Positions 35,969 through 44,597 of a stretch of DNA of 64,000 nt are shown here, piece after piece (position 1 is the stretch's first letter; the number at the start of each line of letters is the position of its first letter). The DNA is taken from assembly GCA_951812995.1 (NCBI GenBank), contig CATOTD010000006.1:186001-250000 (forward strand). The letters are read 5' to 3'. The notes beneath the pieces are model-generated. The model saw only the letters and a program-made list of their open reading frames with translations, ran no database searches and had not been told where the DNA came from. The translations under genes were made by a program, and so were the position numbers. The DNA is from an uncultured Gammaproteobacteria bacterium. Lineage in GTDB: Bacteria > Pseudomonadota > Gammaproteobacteria > Eutrophobiales > Eutrophobiaceae.

Positions 35969-38251
35969 ATGCTTGCAGGGACGCTGACATTTGCGGCCGG
36001 TATATTTTGCCTTTTACAATTTTCACAGCATCCAGGCTTCTGGCCATTATTATGCTTACCGTTATTGTTTTTCCTCGGTCGTTACAGCAAAGGATGCAAG
36101 ATTATTTTGTTTTTCTGTCTTGGTTTTTGTTGGGCATTGCTACGTGTGTCCGCTGATTTAAGTGATCCGTTTGATCCGGCTATTGAAGGGCGGGTAATAC
36201 GACTAACGGGTGTCGTTAGTTCAATGCCAAAGGTTTATGCTGGACATGTTGAGTTTTTATTCGATGTAGATGATGTCATTGATGACAAAAAACAGCATTT
36301 TCCCTTTTCTGGCACAGTTCGTCTAAAGTGGTATAAAACAAAAGAAATACCCGTACCTGGTGAAAAATGGCAATTCAGTGCAAAGTTGAAACGGCCTTAT
36401 AGTTTTATGAATCCTGGTGGATTCGATTATGAAACATGGCTATTCAGACAAGGTATCAAAGCAACTGGATATGTCAGAAAACACAATATAAATCAAAGAC
36501 TGGCACTGCGTGATGGGTATTACATAGAACGGTTTCGTTATGCGTTAGCGCAAGAAATCAAGCACTATGTCGATAAACCCTTACAAGGATTGGTGCTGGC
36601 ATTGAGCTTGGGTGATAGAAGTCAGCTTGATTCAGATCAATGGCGTGTTTTTACGCATACGGGCACAAATCACTTGATCGCTATTTCCGGACTACACCTA
36701 GGTTTAATAGCCGGATTTATTTTTTTTCTTACTCGTACACTATGGCGGCAATTTTATATCGCGACACAATTCATGCCCGCCTCCACGATTGCCGCCATAG
36801 TAGCCTTCTTGGGTGCCTTTTTTTATGCCGCATTGGCGGGATTTTCGCTACCGACGCAACGCGCATTAATCATGATTGCTGTTTTTTTATGGGGTCTTTT
36901 ATCAGCAAGACAGTTGATAAGTTCAAGCGTTGTCTGTATTGCAATCGTGTTGATATTGATCATGGAGCCATTGGCAATTATTGCTGTCGATTTCTGGCTT
37001 TCTTTTGCAGCGGTGATCTTAATATTATATATAACACGCTACAGAATCAGTGCGCATAATAACTTAAGCCGATGGTTGCGATTGCAATGTATGCTGAGTC
37101 TTGCCTTGTTCCCGTTGCTTATTTTTTGGTTTAAACAAGTGCCGGTTTATAGTGTGCTGGCAAATTTAATTGCAATTCCAGTGATTGGCTTTTTAGTAGT
37201 GCCTTTGATTTTACTGGCGATAATTTTTATATTCCCATTTCCGCTTGTATCTGCCTATATTTTCGGTTTTATCGATAAAATAAATAATCTGCATTGGTCA
37301 TATCTGGATATGTTATCGCAACTACCCTATGCAATCATGCCCATCGCAACGTCTAATAAAGGCATATTGCTGTTGGCAATGATCGGTGTTTTTATATTAT
37401 GTATGCCGAAAGGTTTACCAGCGAGATGGATTGGGCTATTTTTTCTTTTGCCACTTGTGTTTCCGCCTGCGACTCAATTAAAGGCAGGCGAATTCAAATT
37501 TAGTTTATTAGATGTAGGGCAGGGCTTATCTGCGGTTATACAAACAAGAAAGCACACGCTTGTTTATGATACCGGGGCACGATTCTCGGAACGTTTTAAT
37601 ATAGGCAATGCAGTTTTAACGCCTTACCTAAGGGTGAAGGGCGTTAATCACATAGCCATGTTGATGGTCAGCCATGGCGATAATGATCACATTGGGGGTG
37701 CAAATGCGTTGCTTGAGAATTTCAATATAGGCAAGATTTTGACCAGTGTCCCGCAGAAATTCTCTCGCAACCTGGCCACACAATGTTATGCAGGCCAGCA
37801 ATGGACCTGGGATGGCGTTGCGTTTGAAGTATTGCATCCTGGCCTGGAAAGCAAATTTACGGGCAATAATGCTTCATGTGTCCTGAAGGTGTCCTCGCCT
37901 AGAGGGGCGGTGCTGCTTACTGGCGATATCGAGTGGCAGGCCGAGAAAATGCTCCTGAAAAATGCACGAGAGAAAATTCAGGCCGATATATTACTGGTCC
38001 CGCATCATGGTAGTCGTACCTCATCAAGCAATGAATTTATCAGTGCGGTTGCACCAAAATATGCGTTTTTTCCGGCTGGTTACGGAAATCGGTTTGGCCT
38101 GCCGAAACAGGCTATAATATCGCGCTATGATGCGCATGGGGTTGAATCACGCGTGAGCTACAAAACGGGCGAATTATCAGTAGAATTGAATGCTGAGGGC
38201 CTAATAATTGAACAGTTTCGATCAAAAAATCGCCGTCTCTGGCATCATTGA
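35969..38251 (+). CDS. comEC: DNA internalisation channel ComEC/Rec2
   Basis: 760 aa, full length. N-terminal membrane segments and an OB-fold region (DUF4131, about 20-190) come first. The Competence domain follows (about 200-470) with GTNHLIAISGLHLGLIAG and many helices. The C-terminal metallo-beta-lactamase-like domain starts at LLDVGQGLSAVI and carries HGDNDHIGG, LLTGDIEWQ and VPHHGSRTSSS. It forms the inner-membrane channel for single-stranded DNA during natural transformation. GAGGTAATGG just upstream supplies a ribosome site. Transformability would also need type IV pilus and other com genes, not seen here. Confidence 0.94.
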   Translation: MLAGTLTFAAGIFCLLQFSQHPGFWPLLCLPLLFFLGRYSKGCKIILFFCLGFCWALLRVSADLSDPFDPAIEGRVIRLTGVVSSMPKVYAGHVEFLFDVDDVIDDKKQHFPFSGTVRLKWYKTKEIPVPGEKWQFSAKLKRPYSFMNPGGFDYETWLFRQGIKATGYVRKHNINQRLALRDGYYIERFRYALAQEIKHYVDKPLQGLVLALSLGDRSQLDSDQWRVFTHTGTNHLIAISGLHLGLIAGFIFFLTRTLWRQFYIATQFMPASTIAAIVAFLGAFFYAALAGFSLPTQRALIMIAVFLWGLLSARQLISSSVVCIAIVLILIMEPLAIIAVDFWLSFAAVILILYITRYRISAHNNLSRWLRLQCMLSLALFPLLIFWFKQVPVYSVLANLIAIPVIGFLVVPLILLAIIFIFPFPLVSAYIFGFIDKINNLHWSYLDMLSQLPYAIMPIATSNKGILLLAMIGVFILCMPKGLPARWIGLFFLLPLVFPPATQLKAGEFKFSLLDVGQGLSAVIQTRKHTLVYDTGARFSERFNIGNAVLTPYLRVKGVNHIAMLMVSHGDNDHIGGANALLENFNIGKILTSVPQKFSRNLATQCYAGQQWTWDGVAFEVLHPGLESKFTGNNASCVLKVSSPRGAVLLTGDIEWQAEKMLLKNAREKIQADILLVPHHGSRTSSSNEFISAVAPKYAFFPAGYGNRFGLPKQAIISRYDAHGVESRVSYKTGELSVELNAEGLIIEQFRSKNRRLWHH

Positions 38252-38326
38252 ACGAGTGTGAGATGAGCCTGTTTACAGGGCTATTTTGGATCAAAATATT
38301 ATTAACAACAATTGGGGTGAGGTGAC

Positions 38327-38959
38327 GTGCTTGAATTAATCAAGGCTGGTGGTTTACTTATGTGGCCTATTATTTTGTGTTCTATCATTGCGATGGCCAT
38401 CATTGCCGAGCGGTTTTGGTTTCTTAGAGAGAAAAAAATCGCACCTGAAAATTTGGTCGCTACGGTCTGGCAATGGCGCAAGGCCGGACATCTTGACAAA
38501 AAACGACTCCAAGATTTACGTACCAGCTCCCCGCTAGGGAAAATCTTGGCAGCGGGATTGATCAACCAGCAATACTCGCGCGAGGTCATGAAAGAAAGTA
38601 TTGAGGAAACCGGGCGCCATGTCGTGCATGATTTAGAACGATTTCTAAATACGTTAGGGACGATTGCATCGATTGCACCATTGTTGGGCTTGTTGGGAAC
38701 CGTGATAGGCATGATTAAGGTCTTTGCTGTCATTACTTCAATGGGGGTGGGTGATCCGAGCATCTTGTCTGAAGGCATTTCAGAGGCCTTGATAACAACG
38801 GCAGCCGGTCTTTCAGTGGCAATACCCAGCCTGATGTTTCATCGTTTTTTTCGTGGAAAAATTAATAGCCTGATTATTACTATGGAACAAGAAGCACTGA
38901 AAATGATTGAAGTCATGCACGGCAATCGTGAAAACGAAAATGCCCCAGGATTGCAATAA
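38327..38959 (+). CDS. exbB: ExbB/TolQ/MotA-type proton channel subunit
   Basis: 210 aa. The GTG start is preceded by a strong GAGGTGA-like site. One membrane helix lies at about 10-30 and two at about 105-175, the ExbB/TolQ layout; TM2 contains ASIAPLLGLLGTVIGMI and TM3 TTAAGLSVAIPSLMF. With ExbD it converts proton-motive force into movement of a TonB-type partner, which is not present here. Its stop overlaps the exbD start (TAATG). The partner system (TonB, Tol or other) cannot be told from sequence alone. Confidence 0.88.
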   Translation: MLELIKAGGLLMWPIILCSIIAMAIIAERFWFLREKKIAPENLVATVWQWRKAGHLDKKRLQDLRTSSPLGKILAAGLINQQYSREVMKESIEETGRHVVHDLERFLNTLGTIASIAPLLGLLGTVIGMIKVFAVITSMGVGDPSILSEGISEALITTAAGLSVAIPSLMFHRFFRGKINSLIITMEQEALKMIEVMHGNRENENAPGLQ

Positions 38960-39378
38960 TGAATTTTCGCTCTGATAGAATTGATGCAGTTGATCTGGAT
39001 ATAACCCCACTGATTGATGTTGTGTTTCTATTGTTAATATTTTTTATGGTCTCGACCACATTTGATCACAATTCTGAAATTAATATCACCTTGCCTAGTG
39101 CTTCAAAAGAGATCACAGAAGCCAAACCAGATTCCGTAAATATAGGTCTTGATGCACAAGGTAATGTCTATATCAATGATGAAGCATTGCTGAATGCGCA
39201 ACTTGAAACAATCAAAATGGCATTATCTGATGCCTTGGTGGGATTAAATGAACCCCCCATCATCATCCGCGCAGATTTTAATGCGACTCACCAATCAGTT
39301 GTAAGAGTAATGGATGCGGCTCGACAGCTCGGTTTGATGAAGATTACATTTGCCACGCAAGCGTTGGAAGATGAATAA
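38959..39378 (+). CDS. exbD: ExbD/TolR-type proton channel subunit
   Basis: 139 aa with one N-terminal membrane helix. The motif DITPLIDVVFLLLIFFMVST at about 14-33 contains the Asp20 expected to be protonated in the channel. A periplasmic domain follows. It is coupled to exbB by a one-base overlap. Its place before lpxK matches the Pseudomonas-type order, so co-expression with lipid A and KDO genes is likely. Confidence 0.9.
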   Translation: MNFRSDRIDAVDLDITPLIDVVFLLLIFFMVSTTFDHNSEINITLPSASKEITEAKPDSVNIGLDAQGNVYINDEALLNAQLETIKMALSDALVGLNEPPIIIRADFNATHQSVVRVMDAARQLGLMKITFATQALEDE

Positions 39379-39459
39379 AAGTGTAGCGAAAATGTATTTT
39401 CCAACAAAATCAATACTAATACGAACATTTGCGCATGAAACATTATCTGATTACAACAG

Positions 39460-40467
39460 ATGATGTTGTCGAAAGCCTTTGTTGAAAAAATCTGGTATAC
39501 CAGACATCCACTAGGAATCGTATTGTTGCCTCTAAGCTGGCTTTACCAGTGGCTTATCATGCTACGTCGTCGGTGCTATCAATCAGGACTGATTGCAACT
39601 CACGCGGTTACCGCCCCGGTCATCGTCGTTGGTAATATTGTGGTTGGCGGTACTGGAAAAACACCGCTGGTTATATGGCTTGCCGATTATTGCAAGCAGC
39701 AAGGATTGAAGCCAGGCATTATCAGCCGCGGTTACGGCGGCAAGTTTACCGGTCAGTTCCAACAAGTCAGCCCCGATAGTAACCCAACATTTGTCGGTGA
39801 TGAGCCAGTCTTGATGGCCAGACGCACGCATTGTCCGGTTGCTATTGCTGTAGAGAGGAAAAGAGCGGCAGAAGCACTTATTAAATATCACGACTGCAAT
39901 CTGATCCTTTGTGATGATGGTCTGCAACACTACGCACTTGACAGACAGCTTGAGATAGCGGTTATCGATGGGCAGCGCCGGTTTGGTAATGGGCATTGTC
40001 TGCCCGCAGGCCCATTACGCGAACCAAAAAGTCGTTTGAAAACGGCCGATTTTGTGATCAGCAAATATATTGCCGAGCATCATGAATATAAGATGGAATA
40101 CGTTTATGGTGATCTTATATCGTTGGCCGACCCGCATCGCTCAATGCCTGTTGCAAAACTGCGTTATCAGCACGTACATGCAATCTCAGGTATCGCAAAC
40201 CCTGCTCAATATCATGCCTGGTTAAGACAGAACCAGTTACAAATCATCTGTCATGAATTTCCCGACCATCACCCCTTTACTGCTACAGAGATCAATTTTA
40301 ATGATGGTCTGCCAGTAGTGATGACCGAGAAAGATGCTGTAAAATGTGTTGCATATGCAGATGAAAATCATTGGTATTTGCCAATCTCGGCAATATTACC
40401 CGATGCATTTACTGAGCGGCTTGAGGCTTTGATGAAGGACATTATAAATGAACAAAAAACTGCTTGA
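39460..40467 (+). CDS. lpxK: Tetraacyldisaccharide 4'-kinase LpxK
   Basis: 335 aa. It phosphorylates the 4' position of the lipid A disaccharide at the inner membrane. An N-terminal membrane-binding helix (about 17-35) precedes the P-loop in [16 protein letters not shown] (GGTGKT, about 63-68). Further family motifs are [18 protein letters not shown] and [14 protein letters not shown]. Two ATGs in tandem (39460, 39463) start the gene and no good ribosome site is seen. The 3' end overlaps the next gene by 20 bp. Confidence 0.94.
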   Translation: MMLSKAFVEKIWYTRHPLGIVLLPLSWLYQWLIMLRRRCYQSGLIATHAVTAPVIVVGNIVVGGTGKTPLVIWLADYCKQQGLKPGIISRGYGGKFTGQFQQVSPDSNPTFVGDEPVLMARRTHCPVAIAVERKRAAEALIKYHDCNLILCDDGLQHYALDRQLEIAVIDGQRRFGNGHCLPAGPLREPKSRLKTADFVISKYIAEHHEYKMEYVYGDLISLADPHRSMPVAKLRYQHVHAISGIANPAQYHAWLRQNQLQIICHEFPDHHPFTATEINFNDGLPVVMTEKDAVKCVAYADENHWYLPISAILPDAFTERLEALMKDIINEQKTA

Positions 40468-40636
40468 GATACTGGTGTGCCCGATAACGAAAGGGCCCTT
40501 GCATTATGATAAAAAGAATCAGGAATTGATTTCAAAATCTGCCCAACTTGCTTATCCGATACGTAATGATATTCCTGTGATGTTAGCAGATGAGGCAAGA
40601 GTGGTGAGTGAAGCAGAGCTGGAAAAACTGAAGTAG
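40448..40636 (+). CDS. ycaR: UPF0434/Trm112-like small protein (YcaR family)
   Basis: 62 aa, usual length. The start [18 protein letters not shown] and the middle [17 protein letters not shown] are diagnostic. The family shares the Trm112 fold; its bacterial role is unclear, although it is constantly found between lpxK and kdsB, as here. Only one cysteine (11) of the zinc-ribbon set remains. It overlaps lpxK by 20 bp and kdsB by one base. Confidence 0.92.
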   Translation: MNKKLLEILVCPITKGPLHYDKKNQELISKSAQLAYPIRNDIPVMLADEARVVSEAELEKLK

Positions 40637-41370
40637 TGTCATCTCCATTCCATATCATTATCCCGGCGCGTTATGCGTCAACCCGCCTGCCTGGCAAACC
40701 GCTATTGGACATTAAAGGTAAACCACTGCTACAACATGTATTTGAGACGGCAACTAACACGGATGCAAGCAGCATCACGATTGCGACTGACGATGCTAGA
40801 ATAGCAAAATGCGCTGAATCATTTGGTGCCGCTGTCGCAATGACTGCATCCACACATGGGTCCGGCACAGACAGAGTCGCAGAAGCCGCGCAACAACTAG
40901 CAATGGCAGCGGATGCGATCATCGTCAATCTGCAAGGTGATGAATACGGATTGCCCGCCACATTAGTCAATCAGGTAGCCGCAGGGCTTGCGACCCATCC
41001 AGACAAACAACTGTCCACGCTTTGTGCAGCTATTACTCATCTGGCCGATTATAATGATCCGAATATTGTTAAAGTTATTTTCGACAAGACGGGTACGGCA
41101 ATCTATTTTAGTCGCGCACCCATCCCTATGAATCGATCCGGTGGCTTACCTGAAGTGGCGTATAGACACATTGGCATTTATGCCTATCGTGCCGCTTATC
41201 TCCAGCAATTTACGCAATTACCACCGTGTAAGATAGAACAAGCAGAGGCATTGGAACAATTACGTGTTTTATATAATGGTGGGAAAATACAAGTCGATAT
41301 TGCGGTTGATAAAACCGGGATTGGTATTGATTCAGAAGCAGATCTGACCTTGGCCAGAATGGGAAAATAA
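40636..41370 (+). CDS. kdsB: 3-deoxy-manno-octulosonate cytidylyltransferase KdsB
   Basis: 244 aa. It activates KDO as CMP-KDO for the LPS inner core. Motifs: IIPARYASTRLPGKPL at the N-terminus, VNLQGDEYGLP (the family usually has GDEPxxP), and YRHIGIYAYRA. It begins with GTG in the TAGTG overlap with the preceding gene. It ends 6 bp from the converging infA gene, leaving no room for a separate terminator. Confidence 0.94.
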   Translation: MSSPFHIIIPARYASTRLPGKPLLDIKGKPLLQHVFETATNTDASSITIATDDARIAKCAESFGAAVAMTASTHGSGTDRVAEAAQQLAMAADAIIVNLQGDEYGLPATLVNQVAAGLATHPDKQLSTLCAAITHLADYNDPNIVKVIFDKTGTAIYFSRAPIPMNRSGGLPEVAYRHIGIYAYRAAYLQQFTQLPPCKIEQAEALEQLRVLYNGGKIQVDIAVDKTGIGIDSEADLTLARMGK

Positions 41371-41376
41371 CCCGAC

Positions 41377-41595
41377 TTATCTTGCTCGATAAGTGATGCG
41401 GCCTTTGCTTAAATCATAGGGTGTCATTTCAACGGTGACTTTGTCGCCAGTTAGGATGCGTATGTAATGCTTACGCATTTTTCCTGAAATATGTGCGGTT
41501 ATTACGTGATTGTTTTCAAGTTCAACCCGAAACATGGTGTTGGGTAATGTCTCAACAACCGTGCCTTCCATTTCAATCTGATCTTCTTTGGCCAT
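41377..41595 (-). CDS. infA: Translation initiation factor IF-1
   Basis: 72 aa from [19 protein letters not shown] at 41595, the exact family length; the open frame extends 12 codons upstream without homology. It is the OB-fold factor that binds the ribosomal A site during initiation. [20 protein letters not shown] and [11 protein letters not shown] are diagnostic. It follows bpt by 35 bp on the same strand, the aat-bpt-infA order seen in pseudomonads. Confidence 0.97.
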   Translation of the reverse strand: MAKEDQIEMEGTVVETLPNTMFRVELENNHVITAHISGKMRKHYIRILTGDKVTVEMTPYDLSKGRITYRAR

Positions 41596-41630
41596 ATAAC
41601 CCTCTATTATTAAAAAGGGCAAATTCTGCA

Positions 41631-42377
41631 CTAATTTTGCTTTACTGCAAAGTCATTAAACGACAAAGTGTTGAATTTCTTCCAGTCTTCACCAACTAAA
41701 CATTCAATCGGCTGGTATTCTATTTTGTATTTCATCTTGCCACAGTCGGCAATCCAATAACCTAGATAAAGCGACGAATAACCACGTTGTTTTGACTGTT
41801 CAATGAGCGTCAAGATGGCAAATTTACCCAGACTGCGTTCTGCATATTCAGTATCAAAAAAAGTATAAACAGCAGAACACGCATCCTCTAGTTCATCCAC
41901 TACCGAGACGCAAATCAATTTATCCATAAGTCTGAATTCATATAAATAAGTGTCCGACCATGTAGCCAAAATAAATTCTATATAATTATCTCTGTTGGCA
42001 TTGTCCATACCACCATCTGGATGACGAGCGGCTTGATATCGACTATAGAGTTGAAAATGTTCTTCCTTGAAAACGGCCTTGCATTGTTTGATATTTAAAT
42101 CTTGATTGCGTCTCCACGCTCGCTTTTGATGCCGCCGCATTTTAAATTCATTGACAGGAATACGAACCGAAATGCACTCTGAGCAAGCCATGCAGTGTGG
42201 TTTGTAAAGGTGTTCGCCACTACGCCTGAAGCCAGACGCTAGCAGTTTTGCATAAAGCTGTTTATCTTTCGGGAAATAGGGATCAACAAATACATTGCTT
42301 GCTTCCCGACCTGTCAGATAATTGCAGGGATGCGGGGATGTGATACAAAACCTGAGTTTATGTGACGGTTTAGCCAT
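41631..42377 (-). CDS. bpt: Aspartate/glutamate leucyltransferase (Bpt/Ate)
   Basis: 248 aa. It transfers Leu from leucyl-tRNA to proteins with N-terminal Asp or Glu, marking them for ClpS/ClpAP. The N-terminal Cys-rich motif [15 protein letters not shown] and then [15 protein letters not shown] are typical of the Ate1/Bpt family. The C-terminal part has [16 protein letters not shown] residues ([18 protein letters not shown]) and [15 protein letters not shown]. It lies 26 bp downstream of aat, which acts in the same N-degron pathway. Confidence 0.95.
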   Translation of the reverse strand: MAKPSHKLRFCITSPHPCNYLTGREASNVFVDPYFPKDKQLYAKLLASGFRRSGEHLYKPHCMACSECISVRIPVNEFKMRRHQKRAWRRNQDLNIKQCKAVFKEEHFQLYSRYQAARHPDGGMDNANRDNYIEFILATWSDTYLYEFRLMDKLICVSVVDELEDACSAVYTFFDTEYAERSLGKFAILTLIEQSKQRGYSSLYLGYWIADCGKMKYKIEYQPIECLVGEDWKKFNTLSFNDFAVKQN

Positions 42378-42403
42378 TGCACTTGTTCTCCAGAAATGAC
42401 ATG

Positions 42404-43123
42404 TCAGGATGCCAGCCTATCCAGCTTTTCATGGTTGCAATAATGAGCAAGCATTCTGATAAATAGTGCTCTGCGCATTGGTGTGGCACCCAGGCTTTGC
42501 AAATGGCTGGAATGTACCTGACAATCAATCAGGATGAAGTCTAGGCACATCAACCTACGCACCAAATTTACCAAAGCAACCTTTGAAGCATTGGATTCCT
42601 TGCTGAACATGGATTCGCCAAAAAACACTTTGCCCAAGGCAAGGCCGTACAGACCGCCGACTAATTTTCCTTCATGCCAGCATTCCACGGAATGGGCATA
42701 GCCCATATCAAACAAGTTCAAATAAGCCACCTTCATCGCATTTGTTATCCATGTATCTGCTACGCCGTCTCTTGCGGCCGCACAGTTTTTTAGAACACCC
42801 GCGAATGCCGTGTTGTAGCTGATCTGGAATTTATTCTGACGCAGGCACTTTGCCAAACTACGTGAAATTTTTAAATCCCCCGGCTTCAAAACGCATCTAG
42901 GATCGGGCGACCACCATAAGATGGGTTGTCCCTCATTAAACCAGGGGAATATACCACGCTGATAAGCGTCAAGTAATCGTACAGTACTCAGATCCCCGCC
43001 AATAGCCAGTAGCCCATCTGGATCACGCAGGGCCTGTTCAACATCCGGAAAGCCTGTTGTCACCAGGTTTTGTTTGACCCAGTAAAGTTTGTTTGAATCA
43101 TCGTGTTGTTTAGCAATGGTCAT
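42404..43123 (-). CDS. aat: Leucyl/phenylalanyl-tRNA-protein transferase Aat
   Basis: 239 aa. It adds Leu or Phe to proteins with N-terminal Lys or Arg (and Met). Signatures: FPDVEQALRDPDGLLAIGGD, AYQRGIFPWFNEGQPILWWS, and FGESMFSKESNASKVAL. ATG overlaps the upstream gene's stop by 4 bp. The run from the FemAB-like gene through aat, bpt and infA is probably one operon. Confidence 0.96.
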   Translation of the reverse strand: MTIAKQHDDSNKLYWVKQNLVTTGFPDVEQALRDPDGLLAIGGDLSTVRLLDAYQRGIFPWFNEGQPILWWSPDPRCVLKPGDLKISRSLAKCLRQNKFQISYNTAFAGVLKNCAAARDGVADTWITNAMKVAYLNLFDMGYAHSVECWHEGKLVGGLYGLALGKVFFGESMFSKESNASKVALVNLVRRLMCLDFILIDCQVHSSHLQSLGATPMRRALFIRMLAHYCNHEKLDRLAS

Positions 43124-44262
43124 TTTGATTGTGCTAACTTGAATGGCAAATGTGTCTGTAACAGTTTAATATGTGCTTGCATCATTTCTGTTTCTTTCTC
43201 GAAATAGCCCATGACAGCCTTGCGAAAATCTGGCTCTCTGATCCAGTGAGCGGAGGGCATGGCAACCGGGTGAAAACCACGGGCTAATTTATGTTCTCCT
43301 TGGACTCCAGCATCAAGTCGTTGCAATCGCTTTTCGATGGTGTATTCGATCGTCTGATAATAGCACAGTTCAAAATGCAAATAGGGCACATGCTGACAAC
43401 ATCCCCAATGGCGACCATATAGTGTATTTGTATCAGACATGGCAAACGCGCCAGCAATATAATTGCCATTTTTCTTTGCAAGAATGAGTAGCGTTTGTTT
43501 GGGTAATGCCTTGCCGAGCGATTCAAAAAATTCTAATGTCAGACGCGGCTCACCCCATTTACTGTAAAAGGTTCGACAATAAAAATCATAAAAAATTTGC
43601 CATTGACTGCTACTGATATCATTGCCGTTTAGACGTTCAATCTCAACCTTGGCGTTTTTAACGCCGCGACGTTCTTTCAATATTTGTTTGCGTTTTTTCG
43701 ATGTTAAGGAATCAGTAAAATCCTGAAAATCGCGGTAATTTTTATTGTACCAATGGAACTGGCAAGTGTTTCGTGTGAGCCCCGCATTTTTCGCGAACAA
43801 TGGCATGTCATCTTGCCGCGGAAAAAGAACATGCAATGAGGAAAAATTATTTTTATCCATCATCGATAACGCGGCCTCTAATAATTGTTGTTTGATGGCC
43901 GCGCTATGGTGCGCCGTATGCACTAATAATCTTGTACCAGCAACCGGCGTAAAGGGAATGGCTGATACCAGTTTCGGATAGTATTGTCTCCCGGCTTGTT
44001 GATAGGCATCTGCCAACACCCAGTCAAAGACAAACTCACCATACGAGTCTTGCTTGATGTATAAAGGCAAGATCCCGAGCAACGTATTATTTTCTTCAAT
44101 GGCGATATGCGCAGGCTGCCAATATTGATTCTTTAAGCAACCAAATTTTTCAAGCCCTGATAAAAAGGGATACGACAAAAAAGGATTGTCACCATAATCT
44201 AATGTTTGCCACTCTGTAGCAGAAATGGTGTTGAGATTATTGATGACACGCCAGGTCAACAT
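43120..44262 (-). CDS. FemAB/GNAT-like protein (DUF482, COG3146)
   Basis: 380 aa from ATG 44262 (MLTWRVINNLNTISATEW); a TTG three codons earlier is possible. It belongs to the DUF482 family (PF04339), related to FemAB and GNAT acyltransferases. Typical pieces are NPFLSYPFLSGLE, HVLFPRQDDMPLF and YGRHWGCCQHVPYLHFELCY, with the late GVQGEHKLARGF. No experimental function is widely assigned. It overlaps aat by 4 bp, so its expression is tied to the two aminoacyl transferases. A link to N-terminal protein modification is only inference from this context. Confidence 0.85.
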   Translation of the reverse strand: MLTWRVINNLNTISATEWQTLDYGDNPFLSYPFLSGLEKFGCLKNQYWQPAHIAIEENNTLLGILPLYIKQDSYGEFVFDWVLADAYQQAGRQYYPKLVSAIPFTPVAGTRLLVHTAHHSAAIKQQLLEAALSMMDKNNFSSLHVLFPRQDDMPLFAKNAGLTRNTCQFHWYNKNYRDFQDFTDSLTSKKRKQILKERRGVKNAKVEIERLNGNDISSSQWQIFYDFYCRTFYSKWGEPRLTLEFFESLGKALPKQTLLILAKKNGNYIAGAFAMSDTNTLYGRHWGCCQHVPYLHFELCYYQTIEYTIEKRLQRLDAGVQGEHKLARGFHPVAMPSAHWIREPDFRKAVMGYFEKETEMMQAHIKLLQTHLPFKLAQSK

Positions 44263-44320
44263 CTTAGCCAATCAGAAAATAATGGAGGTGTTGTTGTTCA
44301 TCGTATCAAATATTGCCCCT

Positions 44321-44530
44321 TTAGAATCGATCAGTAGGAACCGCCAGCGGGTATTGCGTCTCTTGACAACGGTTATCTCTAAATGCGTTACCTCTGGTAG
44401 CGGCAATATCAAATTCATTGACAGGAGCCAGGACAAACTTACCCCAAGGCATATCTATTAAACAGGCAGGATCATGGGTTGAGCGGTTATACAACATATT
44501 TATATCAACCTGACAAGTTATCGTTGTCAT
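44321..44530 (-). CDS. Hypothetical small protein, 69 aa
   Basis: Starts MTTITCQVDINMLYNRS and ends ETQYPLAVPTDRF. AGGGGA lies about 10 nt upstream of the ATG, a credible ribosome site, and the ORF fills the otherwise empty gap 44263-44597. It would be the first gene before the FemAB-like operon on the same strand. No family recognised; no signal peptide or membrane helix. An overlapping plus-strand frame exists but lacks comparable signals. Confidence 0.35.
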   Translation of the reverse strand: MTTITCQVDINMLYNRSTHDPACLIDMPWGKFVLAPVNEFDIAATRGNAFRDNRCQETQYPLAVPTDRF

Positions 44531-44572
44531 TTAAATTGTTTCCCCTTTTTTAGAAATGCGTTAGGATTAAAA

Positions 44573-44586
44573 GACTATATACAGTC
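44573..44586. promoter_or_regulatory. Imperfect 14-bp palindrome over a TATATA box
   Basis: GACTATATACAGTC is palindromic except for one symmetric pair. It overlaps TATATA (44576-44581), which could be a -10 box for the deacetylase gene. It lies between two divergent starts (44530 minus and 44619 plus). An operator is possible; a cognate regulator is not visible. Confidence 0.25.
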
Positions 44587-44597
44587 AACACCCTGAC

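Noticed and set aside
39378..39460. msbA missing between exbD and lpxK
   Set aside because: E. coli has msbA before lpxK, but pseudomonads keep it elsewhere, so its absence here is ordinary.
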